This document shows, one piece after another, positions 43,088 through 56,137 of a DNA stretch of 64,000 nucleotides. A program made the translations under genes and the position numbers. How positions within the stretch are numbered: the stretch's first letter is position 1; each line of letters begins with the position of its first letter. A model generated the notes under the pieces. It worked only from the letters and a program-made list of their open reading frames with translations. It searched no databases and was not told the DNA's origin. This DNA comes from Drechslerella dactyloides. Its lineage: Eukaryota; Ascomycota; Orbiliomycetes; Orbiliales; Orbiliaceae. Location of the stretch: positions 4,278,001 through 4,342,000 of the forward strand of contig JAGTWJ010000002.1 of assembly GCA_020064725.1 (NCBI GenBank), in the 5' to 3' direction.

Positions 43088-46000
43088 GCGGTGGTTCTGC
43101 GGGCGCCTGTGTTTGCTTCGGAGCTTTCGGGGGTTTGGAGCGGGGGTTCCGTAGTTTCTTGCTGGGGGTGCTGTTTGCGAGTGAGGCTGGTGTTGGCGGT
43201 GGTGGTTGGAGAGTGCACGTGCTTGTGGTGTCGGTGACGGCAATGGCTGGGGGGATATCGGTTGGCTTGTGGGGGGATTTACGTGGTGGGAATAGGATTA
43301 TGGGTCGGATGCGGCCGGATGGTGTCGAGTTGAACGAGCGACGGGAGTGGTATTTCTTGGGGAAGTTCAACGGTTGGCGTCGTGGTTTCTTCTTGCTTTG
43401 GGATATGACTCGAGTAAGAATATGACCGGATGCATGCAACGGGACCTCGACCGGCGAATGGGTAAGTGGATATCGAAATGGTGGTGCAGGTGCTTACCGC
43501 AGATGTGTGCTGGAACGACTGTCGGACGCAGACATCAATGCATTATCTTGAGCGAGAGACGGGTCAATAGAGAATCATATTGGTGGATTGCTGACGATGT
43601 TGGACAATGTAATTGGGCGCCAGCTACGCGTATACGATCGATCGGAGGTTTAATATGCGGGCATATTCATACTAGCAGGAGGTCAACGGTCGAGCATCGT
43701 CTCATGCAGTCGATTGACCGACAGATGCTATTTACGGAATATATTGGCAGCCTGCAGGCATCTACAATTGAAACAACAGTCATGAATGTAAATAATATCG
43801 AAACAGGATGCGCGAGGAAGAGCCGCACATCAAAGCGTGTTGACTTTGTTGTATTCTGTCAGCCATGTGTGGCGGTGCTCCTAACCGCTACAACCCTTCT
43901 TACAGCCACATTGGCCCCCTTATCAACGCGTGACAGTTCGACGACATTGAATCAGTTACGGACACGGACCTCCAGCAGCATGCGCCATTGCATTGCAAAT
44001 AATCAGTATCAGATAACGCCAAAGCCCACAACCATCCCCCGATCCCCGATCCCCGATCCCCAATCACTCCGCAATATCCGATCAGTCTCACGTCGTAAGG
44101 CTGGCCACCTCCCCTTCCAGGCTCCAGCAAACGAACACGAGCCTCGAACACGAATTTGAAATTCTCAATCCTACGAAATTTCAACTTTTTTTGATTACTC
44201 CGTTCTCCTGCAAAATTCGCCTAGATGCCTGATCGTCATTGCTCATTTCGCGTCCAGCTCGCTCTCTTCTCCAAACTCGCTCTCGCGGATCTGCGGTGCG
44301 TGGGCGGGCTGCCTGCAGGTCTGGGCTGGAACGTGGGCACCCGGATATGCCGAGGTGCGGATACCCAGCGCTGGTGCCTACCCGCTGACGAGCGATGCAA
44401 TGGCATGGCATGGCATGGCACGACCACGAGCCCGAGACTGGAGGCGCTCCTCAGTCGAAGACAAATGTGTGCAGACAATCGCGTGCTACCGTACCATCAG
44501 GTGATGGTATGATATCATCGTCGCCATTGTGGCGCTGCCTACTACCCGACTTCGACTCGAAGTCCCTGATTGTGTTCTAGTCTCGGGGACACTGAACCCT
44601 CCGAGGCTTGGATGATTGTCCCCGTTCATTCATTGATCCATTCCCCTGACAAGCTGCGCTAGCGACGCGGTGTGGATTCCTGCCCGCGATGCTGACCATC
44701 CTCCTGAAGCAGCGCGATGTCTCGGTGGCTTTCTTCTCGCGTGATTCGCCTCGTCCTCGAAACGAAATTAAGGGACCACGTGAACACGAGGTCGTGGCCT
44801 GCGGATTTGCATCTCGCAGCTCGCTCGCTCAAAAGTTCACGTCCGCTCGGACGACCGGGGTAGGCTGTAAGGTAGTGGTTTTAAAACGGAGGTGCGTATG
44901 CTCCGACGCCGGTCGCAGATATCCTGAAGCAGACAATGCGCACATGCATATCGCGGGGAGGCCAGCTTGCGCGACTTCACCCATCGACTCGAGCTCCCTG
45001 GCACTTACTCGCTCGCAATCGCAGTCAGCGCAGCACACGGAGATACCGGCCGTACAAAGGTTCGCAATGCATGCGCTCAAGCGTCATGAAACGACCACAT
45101 GCCGACTCTCTGGCGACTCGCTAACCACTGCTGCTTTAATTTTTTTTCTCAACGGTCAGCCAGCCGCCATCCGGACCCTCTTCTTTCGTCTCCAGGGTCC
45201 GAAACCGCCTTGCTCGCCTGCAGACAGTATACACGCAATATATGTAGAAAGAAAGAAATTTTTCTTCGTGAACCTTGCAAAGTCTCACCTTAATATTCTT
45301 AACGATATTCAATTATACATAACTCGCATGAATCTCCAGTGGTTGTTCTTCCGGCAGCAGCGAGAAGGGGGGGAAATCCCAATCGATAAAACCGCCTATT
45401 GTCCTGCAGGGACAGGGTCCACATCGCCCGGACAGGCAACTGTACCGCTAGTTCTGCGGCGGCGCTAGTCCCGTTTCAGCGGTGTCGTTGCGAAGCGCAG
45501 AAGGCCAGGCGCGAGATTGGGAAGCCTCCATGTCAGAGGTGCATATTCGTGCAGGTGTGCACTGACAGTGCGCTGCAGAGAGGTTAGACCTTCAGCTTTT
45601 TTCGGCTTTTCCCCCTGGCATCGCGCATTGCATTGTGCGGCGCTCGCGGAGACGTCGCGATGAGGTTCACTGATTGCTTCTTGTTTGAATCCGGTCGGGG
45701 TGGACTGGAGATGTCTCTGGCCTGCAGCAGGAACTTTATGGCAGCATGCTGGCATGATCTATAACTTACAAACACCGATATTATGCCGATGCTGCAGCGA
45801 GTTACTCGAGGATAGACATAGACATATACAGCGCATATCCGACGCAGCAGGCCTGCGAAGGGAGCTCGGTATGCCTGGCTGGCTGTCAGAGGATGCACGC
45901 CGTCGACGTCCGCTGCGAGATGTCTGGCTACACCCACGATTTACCTATTGAGGACGCCGCCGCAAGGTATCCTACCTGCACCGATCCGATTAATCAAACT

Positions 46001-49000
46001 CGAACTCGCGGAAACCTCGGATCCGAAGAAGCCGCAACATGACGACAGCTAGGCACGCACGTATACGCACGTACCGAGGTGTAATGCAATATCGAACATC
46101 CCGACAACCGGCCGACCTCGTATCACCGGCCTGTCCGCTGGCAGCGCTGACGGCGTTGCCTTTGCCAGGATATGTAGCATGTAGTCCGGTCGTGCGTACA
46201 CACGTAAGTAAGTATCTCGTATACATATCGACAAATGCTATAGCCGAACACGATGCGCTATTCAATGCCATTGTTCCCCCGATAGCAGATAATGCAAGCA
46301 CGCACACTTTCGAGAAGGTGAGTACGCCCGTACCTGTGGAAATAACACCTCCCTCCCACCCGGCTCGCACAGCCGATGCCGCGCCGGTCTCCAATTTCGC
46401 TATTCAGCGTTCTGAGCGCTCCCCGGCCGAGGTATTCTAAGTATACATACTTTACATCCACGCTGTCTCTCCTTGTCACGAATGTTTCATTCACGCGCTG
46501 GTTACATACATGTACATACGTCCGTTTGCCGAGCCGGGGACATTCGATTCGCGTGGAGATTACTCTTTTGTGTGCGCGCAGAGCTGCGCCTGCGAGCGAT
46601 GCTGGGGTCTTGCGTTCGCTGGTCCCCGAGAGTTACGCCGCAAGCGATTTCATGGGATCGTTGCAGAGTTGCGTGTTTCGGAGAGGTATGCATACCTATA
46701 CTGTAGTGTTGAGGAATCGAGGTGTTCAATCGGCTGTATAGTGTCGTACACAGATATTCGGAAATCCTATGATCTAACGTCATGATACACACGGAGTTAC
46801 TAGCGCAGGAGTAGATAGCTATAGCGGACATAGCGCACTCCAACCAACTTTGAAATGCGCGCAGCTATTACTCCAACCATGGTAATCCAGAACGTAGATC
46901 TGCCTACATGTTAAGCTATATAGCTTCAGAAATCATACTGACGTACGAACGGACGAATCTCAGACCTCAAATATGCGGCAACCGACAATCAATTGTGTAA
47001 CGGTGACGTCGCGACTATAGCTAACGAGCTATTGCACTCAGCAACGTGCTTATCTTAGCCTGACGTCTGAGCTTCAAATGATAGACGTCGCCTTAGCTAC
47101 ATGCGTGCATGGAACTGTAAGTCCCTTCCGGCCGGCAGACGCACGCCAGCGGATCCGCGGAGAGAATACGTGTGTACGTATGCGGCACCAATTTAATCGT
47201 ACATACATATACACACACGTTCAGATAACAGCCGACTAGCCTCTCTAGTATGTATGTGCACATCTGCCGGCGCGGGGGATGCGTGGGTGCAGATTGTGAA
47301 ACCGGTATCGAGTGATCTTCCGCGGAGGGAGGACGTCCGGGAACTTTGTGACGTAGGTGTATAATACCAGTCGAGTCATCTCGCTATCGTATCTGGTTGT
47401 GTCACGATATCGTAATAGGTGAATTTTCTTGACGTATTGCATTCCAGGCGCAGTGCTGGGCAGGAGTAACGACGTCCAGTTCTGCATAACTGTTGCCTTA
47501 AGTTGCATAGATATATCAATGTAGTGTGTATGTCTATACGCCGCATAACGTTATAACGTCTACATCTACTGTACAATTTGAAATTAAATTCAATGTACTC
47601 TCATAAACTTAGTTTACACGGAGGGACAGCTGGTCAATAGTCGTGGGGGTCGGTTGGTCGCGTGAGCGTTTGAACTCGCCGCCAGCCGGTGAAGTCTGAG
47701 AATGCAGAATCCTAAGAGTAAAGCGAGGGCCGTCGAGATCGCAGATCTATACCCGGTCGAGAGGTTCACGCGTGACATGACACTATTAATACGTATCGTC
47801 GACGTCGCACTCATCTGCAGACGCAATGGAGGAATGTAGGTGATAAATTTCGAAAATTCAACATATCAGCCGAAAGTTGAGAGCGGAGGAGGCGGCTCGA
47901 CACGGCATTGATGCATCGTGGTGAGAGCTGGACCGGAAGCGAGAGCTCGAGAGGCCACGAAGAATGCGTGTTTCGGGATCAGAGTGCGTCGAAATTAAAT
48001 GCAGTGACCAGCATTCGTAAACGTTAAACTCGGTTCATGACCGATTAATTGAGTGGCAGCCTCATGACACACCACGCCGATGTCCATCAAAATGAAATCC
48101 CGGTATCCGGAGAGTCAGAAAGTACACTACACCCAGGGGAAAAATACCACCCTGCAGAGCTCGACAAGATAGCAATGCGTGCAAATATCCTGGATCCCGT
48201 CAAGCAGCAACAGCAGCAGCAGCAGGCGGCCATCGAACAAACCAGGAAAGCGCACAGCAGATCCTGATCATGAGGTCTCGTAGCGTCGTCGTCAGGAATG
48301 CACATCATGCAAGGGACGCCTTGGCACCCTCCGGGGCTGATAGCTGAGGGCGTGTTATTACCACCCATAACATTCGCTTTCGCAATACTCGTCAAATTTA
48401 CGCACGCCGCAAAAGATGCAGCGATGGTTTAAACATGCGAAATGGTAACTCCGAGGGGGTGGGCGAAATTATGGAGACGCAGCCCTTGCAGGGGCACCCT
48501 CGCTTGTTGTCTATGAACAGTCCAGCATCCTCAGCACGACAAATGTGCATGTTGTGTCTGCATGGGTTGTTCGATTACTTTCGACACGTCGACGAGGAAT
48601 GCTGTGCAGGGGTTGTGTGTAGCATGTAGCGTCGTAGTGCATGGCTATGGCTGTTGGATGTGGACGTGAAGTTTAGTAGTGTCGAAAAGCTTAATTGGGT
48701 CCAACGATTCGATATCGTGTCGCGGCCCGAGCGTTGGAGCGAGCGCCGCGTGTGGCCATATTTGTCGTCTGGAATGATGGCTTGCATCGATAGATCATCT
48801 GATGTGATCAGTATCATCCCATGTTGACTTTACAGACACTCGGTATTTTCAGCCTTGAATTCAGCTCAATTGGTCGCCGCAGCGTGAAGTGCTATTCGTG
48901 GTGCGTTAGCACGATGCAAGGGTCTGCTTCCGGTCATTAAACTTCCAGAAGAGTGCATCGCATTGATATATCGACACGAACAGTAAGTATGCTCCGATGT

Positions 49001-51426
49001 GAAGTCAAACTCTCAAAGAAATTATATTTGGAATCGACCAATGTGTAGGCGCAGTTATAGTTAAGCGACAGGCTGGTTATCAGGCTTGACTAAGGCAGAC
49101 TACCTGCACTGGTATATGGGTAATGATCGCGGTCGCATCGGTGTAGACGCATGTATAACTATACATATCGCACATGTGCAGTAGACGGACGTCGCTTGGA
49201 CGTTCGGGCCAATCTAAGCCCTGTCGACATGCGCCGACCGAAGCGCCATGGCATCCAAAAATGTCCGTATCCGTAATGACAGTGCATAGACGTCGAGGCA
49301 GACTGCACCGGCACACCGAAAATGAACGAACGAGGTCGCACGGCTCCAGCCCATGGATATCGATCCGATTCGACAGCTGTTACATTCGCAGCTGACTATT
49401 TCGTACTAGCTCGGTGGGAATCCCAAATCTGGATGAATCTGAAACGAATATTCGACGGCTTGCAGGATGCAATATGGTACTATAGGCCGGCCCATGTCCG
49501 CTATACAGTAATGTACCATCGTTGCGCTGCAGCGACCGTACGTGCATAAGTACCATACTTACTTTCCTTACTAAACTCGATTAAAAGGGTTCGCGTGATT
49601 AAAATAGCCACAGCTGAGTGGGGTCGGCCGGTCGCAAAAAAAGCGAAAGCGTCCAGACGGCTGAATCCGGCATGGCGTCGAGCGAGAAAGTGGAGCTGGG
49701 CCCGTATCAGTCCTGCGTCCGATGAGGTCTGCGGCGACAATTGAATTGGGAAGCAGGTTCGAGAATATCATTCGAAAGACCGACCGACGAAACCGGGCAC
49801 ACAAGTCTGGTACGCCGAGGCGAAATCCACAGCCGAAAAAATGCTCGCCGGTATTATGACAAAGACAACTTTAACGACGGCCGTTGTGGAGCTCTGGGTT
49901 CGAGATCGAAATGTTGAATGTTCAAGTTAGGTTGGCGGTAGCGGTTGTCCCAAATCAGCTTGGGAATAGCACGGTAGCCTAGCAAGTCATAGCGACCGAC
50001 GAAACCGAGCTCTGGCGATAATTTTTGTGTTCGAATTCATAAGCGCGCTTTCACATTCTTCACATGTTGTACTCGCCGTGATTGTTACCGGACGACCCGT
50101 TACAGACGATGCGAAGGCAAATGCCGCGAGGAGTTAATTTGGGTGACAGATGCCATGCTGGCCGTCTGCCTCGTATCGGATAGTGATATGGGACACGATA
50201 ACGGTTAGTTAACTCCAACGATGCTTTCTCGCATGGTTATTATTTTTTTATTCCCTGCTCATCATAAAACACACCCATTCACAAGAAAATATTTCCGATG
50301 CACGCAATACAAGGCTCAAAAGTTCTAAAATAGGGTTTGTAAAATAGACTACCGGGGTAGATAACCCAGGTAGCCCTTCTTTTTATTATCTTTAAGTTTG
50401 AGTTTCTTTTCGGTCAAATGAGAAGTGACGACAGCGACGACAGCGACGAGTCTCTAATAGTGGAAAGACGAGCGACGGCATCCTGGGAAGCATATGCAGG
50501 AGACTCGCGGCGGCGCTTGCAACGAAACCTAAAAAACCGCGCATGAACACTGAAAGGTTGGGCTTTGGTGTTTGTTCCAGCGTTACACATTGCAAGGTGC
50601 CCAAAGGGGATAAGGTTACGCCCGGGTGTGTTTCAGATCGTGCAGCTTGACGCCAAGGGGAAGGCAGAGAAAGGGCTCCAGACTCGGGATTCGACTTCGC
50701 GTCGGGAATAGGGTGACAAAACGAGCAACCTTCTAGAACGGCGGGATGAAGGGAATCCGGGACAACAGAAACTGAAAGAAAAGAAAAGAAATTGGAAAAC
50801 GCCCCGTGCTTTGAAACAGATTTGAGGAGGACAAAATGAATGGACGACCGCTAATATTTGTGAAACTGAAGAAGGGGAGTTGGCTAAAGGGCGTGTAGAC
50901 GGTGATTCAAAACAAGAGCGTCCGTTGGGATATTAGATGGAGTATGTGGGTAAGTAAGCAAGTAAGAAAGAAAGAAAGTAAGAAAAATAAGGAAGATATT
51001 AGTGCGGTAATAATATATCGTTGAAGCAGTAAGGAAATTTAATAGAAGCAGCAAGGGAGTATCGATCATAGCCAAAACAAAAGGAAGTAGTGAAACAGCA
51101 GAATGAGTATGAGAGAAATATCGCTAAAGAAACACGAGAGGAATGACACGAATGACTGCGGCGAAATGAACAAAAGGAGACAACTTTTTTCGTTCTCAGA
51201 GCGTAGTCGGCCGCTGTCCGGTCAGAGACAGACAGGACAGACGTATTTACAGGCTAGCAGGCCAGAGACAGTAAGATTGAGCAAGTAAGGGACAGAGGGA
51301 CGAAGCTGCAGGCAGCTCAGCCTCACCCTCATGACTGCGGAGGTCGATCGACAGGCGGCATGAGCAGGCGGAATTGAACTCGAGCAAGCAAGCCAGCCAG
51401 CGAGCAAGCCTTCCTTCCGCGCGCGA
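43088..51426. other. Gene-poor stretch, balanced base composition
   Basis: About 8.3 kb with many medium ORFs on both strands, none with domain-like segments, signal peptides or plausible splice joins that I could confirm. Short repeats: CGATCCC units at about 44039-44061, ATGGC units near 44400-44420, and GAAA/GTAA units near 50950-50990. One weak small ORF (48064-48267) is listed separately. Confidence 0.45.
48064..48267 (+). CDS. Weak candidate small protein with polyglutamine, 67 aa
   Basis: The frame from the Met at 48064 reads a polar peptide (GEKYHPAELDKIAMRANI, then LDPVK), a run of seven Gln coded by CAG/CAA at 48205-48225, and a basic end. The pattern KYHPAELDKIAMR looks more like protein than random translation, but nothing else supports it and the frame is short. 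It could be the relic of a longer gene or chance. Confidence 0.3.
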   Translation: MTHHADVHQNEIPVSGESESTLHPGEKYHPAELDKIAMRANILDPVKQQQQQQQAAIEQTRKAHSRS

Positions 51427-52621
51427 TCAGAACTGAAACGTATCGATGAAGGCCGGCGAGGGCTTCCTCAGCGACCACCAATCGCAGGGCCCGGAGATGC
51501 CAGTGATTGTCGTGCTGCCGGAGTAATTACTGCTGCTGACACCTGCGGGCGTGCTCCGCGGTATCGAGACCTGACGGCGTTTCATCCGCATCCGTTTGGA
51601 AAGACGCAGGCTAGCCGAAGGCTTCACTATCGCGACGCCCGGAGCCCAGGTCGCGAATGGCGGGCGGGCGCTGGTCGCGTCGTCGAGAGCGTCGTCGGAC
51701 AGCCGTGGCCGCTTGGTGGGGGGCTGCAAGGATGCAAGTCTCGTCTCGAAACTCTCGTCGTCCTGCGAAGTGGTGTCGGGCGATTGGTTAGCAACGCGGC
51801 CAGAAATAAGCTGATTTGATTGAGTGCATTCCTCGGGCCCGTCCACCCTCGTGAGCCACCACCACATTCCATCGTGCCAGGCGGCCACAAGACAGCACCA
51901 AGACACTCCAATCACACGGAACGGCGGCGGTGCCATGCTGCCTGCCTGCCTGCTCTTTCCTGCCTGCTTCCGATATTTTCCTGGCCTAACCAGCTGGCCG
52001 AATCCAGCTGGCTGCAGCGTCGATCGCAATCCTGCAGCACGGCCGCGGAATTAAAGCTGCTGCATGCTATCAAATGCAATACGGCAAGCTGCTCGAGAAT
52101 CGGGCGAGAATGCAAATGGATACGAACAAAATTCAATAGAGAACGAGAGCCCTTACCTCCGTGAAACATCCACTATCGTAGGCCTCGTCCACAAGGTCGT
52201 CGTCGCTGTCGTCATCGTCACTGCTGTCGTCATCCCAGAAGCTCCTGGGCTCGTCTGCTGGTGGTGGTGCTGCTACCGGTGCATCCCGGTCCAGGTCCTC
52301 GCTGTCGCTGTCCGCCAGTCTGCTGTTCACCTCGTACTTGCGGACTATCGATTCCAGCTCCGAGAGGGTGTCCAGCAGCGTCATCGCTTTGCTGCCTTCA
52401 GGTGCCATTGGAGGCTCTTCCATCAAAGGAGACGAGTACGCCGAGTCGACAAAGTTCGGGTCCGAGTAGTCGTAAGAACTCGACGATTCGCTAGGAGGCA
52501 GTGTTCTCGGAGATGGCAGATAGGGTTCCAGATGCTGAGCGGACCAGATCTTGTGCGCTCTGATCGTGGGCGTCGGAGATGGGAATCGGAAAGCTTCGAG
52601 CTGTTGTCTGACGGAGTCCAT
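51427..52621 (-). CDS. Hypothetical acidic, probably nuclear protein
   Basis: There are two exons in minus order, 52621-52157 and 51762-51427, joined in phase 0, for 266 aa. The intron (394 bp) has GTAAGG, a GCTAAC branch site 18 bases from its end and a TTCGCAG acceptor; it is longer than the others here, so a further small exon inside it cannot be excluded. The N-terminal half is Pro/Ser-rich with an acidic run near residues 130-145 (DDDSSDDDDSDDD). The C-terminal half has two nuclear-localisation-like basic patches (PTKRPRL and SKRMRMKRRQ) and ends WWSLRKPSPAFIDTFQF, which looks like a conserved end motif. No catalytic domain. A role in transcription or chromatin is an inference from composition only. 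Confidence 0.65.
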
Positions 52622-55600
52622 GTTGAGTGTATGCGTATGCATATGCATATGCAGTCTGTGCGGATTCGTGGTAGGCGTATATATATACGAAACCCTGCTG
52701 TCAAATGCACAATCTTGATTTGTCGACCTGCTCAAAGTCGACCTTTGAGCTAGAACGGTGATGTTTATAAATTAGGGAGCGTATATAATGGAGAGCAGCA
52801 ATCGATGTCCGGCGTCGATAGTTTTATAATTCGGAAAGGAAGCAGAGTAAAGCAGCTGTCCCGCTCATATAACTTAATATAAAAAGCGCCCCGGGGTTTC
52901 GGAGATGTTTGCAGAATACCGATATATATCGCAGCGGTAATCGGGCTTCGCGGGATGGACAGGAAGGCGAGTCAGCCCACGATAACTTTATCTCAAAAAG
53001 TATGCGAGGCAAGGACAATTCAAAAAGAAACAAATTTAAATGAGCGTGAGGAAGCAAGCACTTCGTGATGATATTTTATCGAGGAGGTTTCAAAGCGGCC
53101 GGAGCAAGGAAGGCGTCGCCGTGATATATATAAATCCTTTTTTCCTGGGGAAATTTCAACATTTTAATTTAGAAGGTTCCTATTGGGAAAAACTCTGCGG
53201 GCATCGTCCTGCGCATACATTACACGTCCATACTTGTCCAAGTCGAGGGCACATTGCATGTAATACCACCAGTTCCAAGTATGAGCCAGGTCCTCATTCC
53301 GGCCTAGTCGGTTGGGGCTCGCTTGAACATGGGTCAACCCAAAAGAGCTGCTCGCAACCTGTTTCCAACCCGACATGGGAGGACCCAGAACCCAGCGCAG
53401 CGTCATGTCACCGACATTTGCAAAATGACACTCACTCCTCGCTCCCTCACTCGTCGCCGTCGCGTCGCCGCAGAACGAGCGAGCTCCAGACCGGGCCCGA
53501 GGGAAGGGGCTGGTTCGTCAACTTGCAGAGGGATGGGGGCTGTTGCAGTGCCACACGCAATATTCGAGCAAGGCCATGCGAAGCATTGAGCTGGCGAGCT
53601 GGGCCCGTCCTCTTGGCTTTGTTTCGCTTTACTTTTCTTTTCCTTCTGATAAAGCGACAAGCGGCAAGTTGGACATGCAATTATTAGCACCCGCAGTGCA
53701 GGCCTGTATGCTAACGAGTTGGCAAGTTACCACAACCAAGCAAGCAATAAACGTTAAAATTACTCGTACATACATACAGAGCATGTAATATATTCTTTGT
53801 GCTCCTTCGGGCCTGCGGGGAGGCGGGCGGGACAGGGTTTAAGGCAGTAACATTTGCGCGCTGCGTTCTACCCGCCTGCGGGCCTCGATGCTCCAGGCAG
53901 GAGCCAAACCGACGCCCAGCCTGGGGTCCTTTCCTCTCGGGGAACAGCATCCAGCGGAGACCTGGGCGAAACGGACGGGAGGGCTGCCCAATGCAATATT
54001 GCAATATGAAGGCACAGCAGCTGTGCTGTGCGACCCCAACGGCCAACATTCACCACCCACCGTATATTATCATACCAATTTCTCGATGGTTATATTGCTT
54101 CAGCATGCTATAGCGCTGCATGCTATATAATAGGATATACACTATGGTCATAATTGCGAGTCCATTGCGGCAAAGCACGCTCGAGACCGCTGGCGGATTT
54201 CGACTTGCATCTGCCTACGCCAAGCTCGCGGGTTTGGGGCAGATAGAATACAACTTTCGAAACGTTAACACCGGATCGACGTGATAATGTTCCTTCCTCG
54301 CGTCGCAGCGGATAGACGCTTGGGTGAACACGGCAGCTAGCTAAGATTGTAAAGCATGTTTCGAACGTTTCGAAGCATTCTGCAACCAAGATTTTATCCT
54401 CCTTGGTCCGAATTTCCCGACCGGTACGTATGACATTGGTTGAGAATGTCGCGGACGAGAAACTCGCGCGCTGCAGGATCAAAAGGCCAATCAAGCGAAA
54501 TACGGCCGGGCCATCCGCAAAATACATTCATCGAATGTTCCGTGCAGATACGTATGTAGCAGCGGTGTCCGCGCGCCGCACACAATGGATGTCATGTATG
54601 TACCGTACGCATAAGAACCCGCCCGATATGGATTCGTGAGAAAATAGCCCAAGGACAGCTAGCGAGGCGTCAAATGCAGCCGACGTTATTTTGAGACGTC
54701 GACTTTTTCCGGCAACAAGCAGGCCAGGTGCTCATGGAAACCCGCGAGAATGCAAACATCATGTCAACGTGGTATTAAGTTTTGGTAATTCTTCTCCCGG
54801 AATATTCACATAGATTGCATTGATTTCCCCGTTGGGCTCGTCGAAACAAGGGGCCGCCCGTCGGTACGACCTCTGAGGGCTGCGTCAGCATTCCCGGCTG
54901 AATTCGCAGAATTGCTGGAAGGCTGCAGACGATGCATGCTCCGTGCGGGCAATGGACGGGTGCGGTCGACGCTGTCCTCTGCCGTATTAAGCCAGTTTCG
55001 GGTCGCTATTGGCTCGATATAGCAAATGGTGCTTGCACTTGTGTCTATCTATATCTGTCACACCGTCTACACGGCACGTAGGTACGACCGCGAGCGCCAG
55101 TTTGCAGTTTGTGGCTGCTGCAGGTCGGGTCCAAGCGTCCTCGGCGGTGATACTATCTTTGACAAACAGCCTCCAGGCCGCTTTCGTAACAGCTCCAGCC
55201 TCTCGGACAGTACAGACGACGTTGAATCTAAATTAAATCTGACGAGGCGGTTTTGCATCCGCAGCTCCCGACCGCGAATTAGGTACGCACGCTTCAAATA
55301 AGGTTCATCTATCGATGACACGGCCGCCGTACGTTTCATGTGCAGGGCGATATGGAAACTCCGAACCAAGGGTATCGTCGATATCATTCGCAGCATGACA
55401 GGGAGCAGTCGTGAGGAAGGCGATATCAGGCCTCCACGGCAGACGTCCGGCTTATTGTTCGGGCCGTGTTTCTATTCTCGTGGGCGGTTGTACCCAGCTT
55501 AGCAGCCTGGCAACACATCACGCACCCAACTCGGCTTCCGAGTTAAGAGTTAACCGCTTGCGTTCGACGAGCTCGACAGTTTATTTACAACTTCAGTCAA

Positions 55601-56117
55601 TCAACAGTCAACCAACGGCGAAGGCAACCCGTCGAGGCCAGATCTGATGGACCCGGTCAATGCAGCCCGGCAGTCAACTGCAATCGCACATGTGTTCTGT
55701 CAGAGCTATCGCCTCGGGACGCTCCAGGTAATCAAACTACCTGCGATCGAGCGCCTTCGGTGTCATGCGGATAGCTCTAACGCTGCAGGACGTAAACGTC
55801 CGCATAGAACTGCCTTGACAGTTCCAGCTGTAAGCCCGGTCCAACAGCACCGGATCGGGTTAATCGACGTCGTGACAGCTACTTAGGACTCGTGTACTGC
55901 TCAGCTGTGTAATCATAAATTATATTGCCTAACGTTCGTCTTGCCTAGATGGTCTAATGTTATGATACTCTCGCAATTTCACCACGTCTACGGAAATACA
56001 GGCACGAATACAACTGACGAATACGATGCGTTCTACGTGTGTCCGCATAACCTGCATATGCAGCTGCGCCGGCGACGAGGTTTACGAACCGTGACGGCAA
56101 GTGCCGTTGTATATTCC

Positions 56118-56137
56118 GGTTGTTGTTGTTGTTGTTG
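56118..56137. repeat. (GTT)6 microsatellite
   Basis: Six GTT units in apparently noncoding DNA. Confidence 0.85.

Noticed and set aside
44689..45468. 259-codon plus-strand ORF
   Set aside because: No domain, low-complexity mixed composition, and competing ORFs in other frames; likely chance.
53040..53687. 215-codon plus-strand ORF
   Set aside because: Composition changes along its length and no motif or splice support; overlapped by several ORFs on the other strand.
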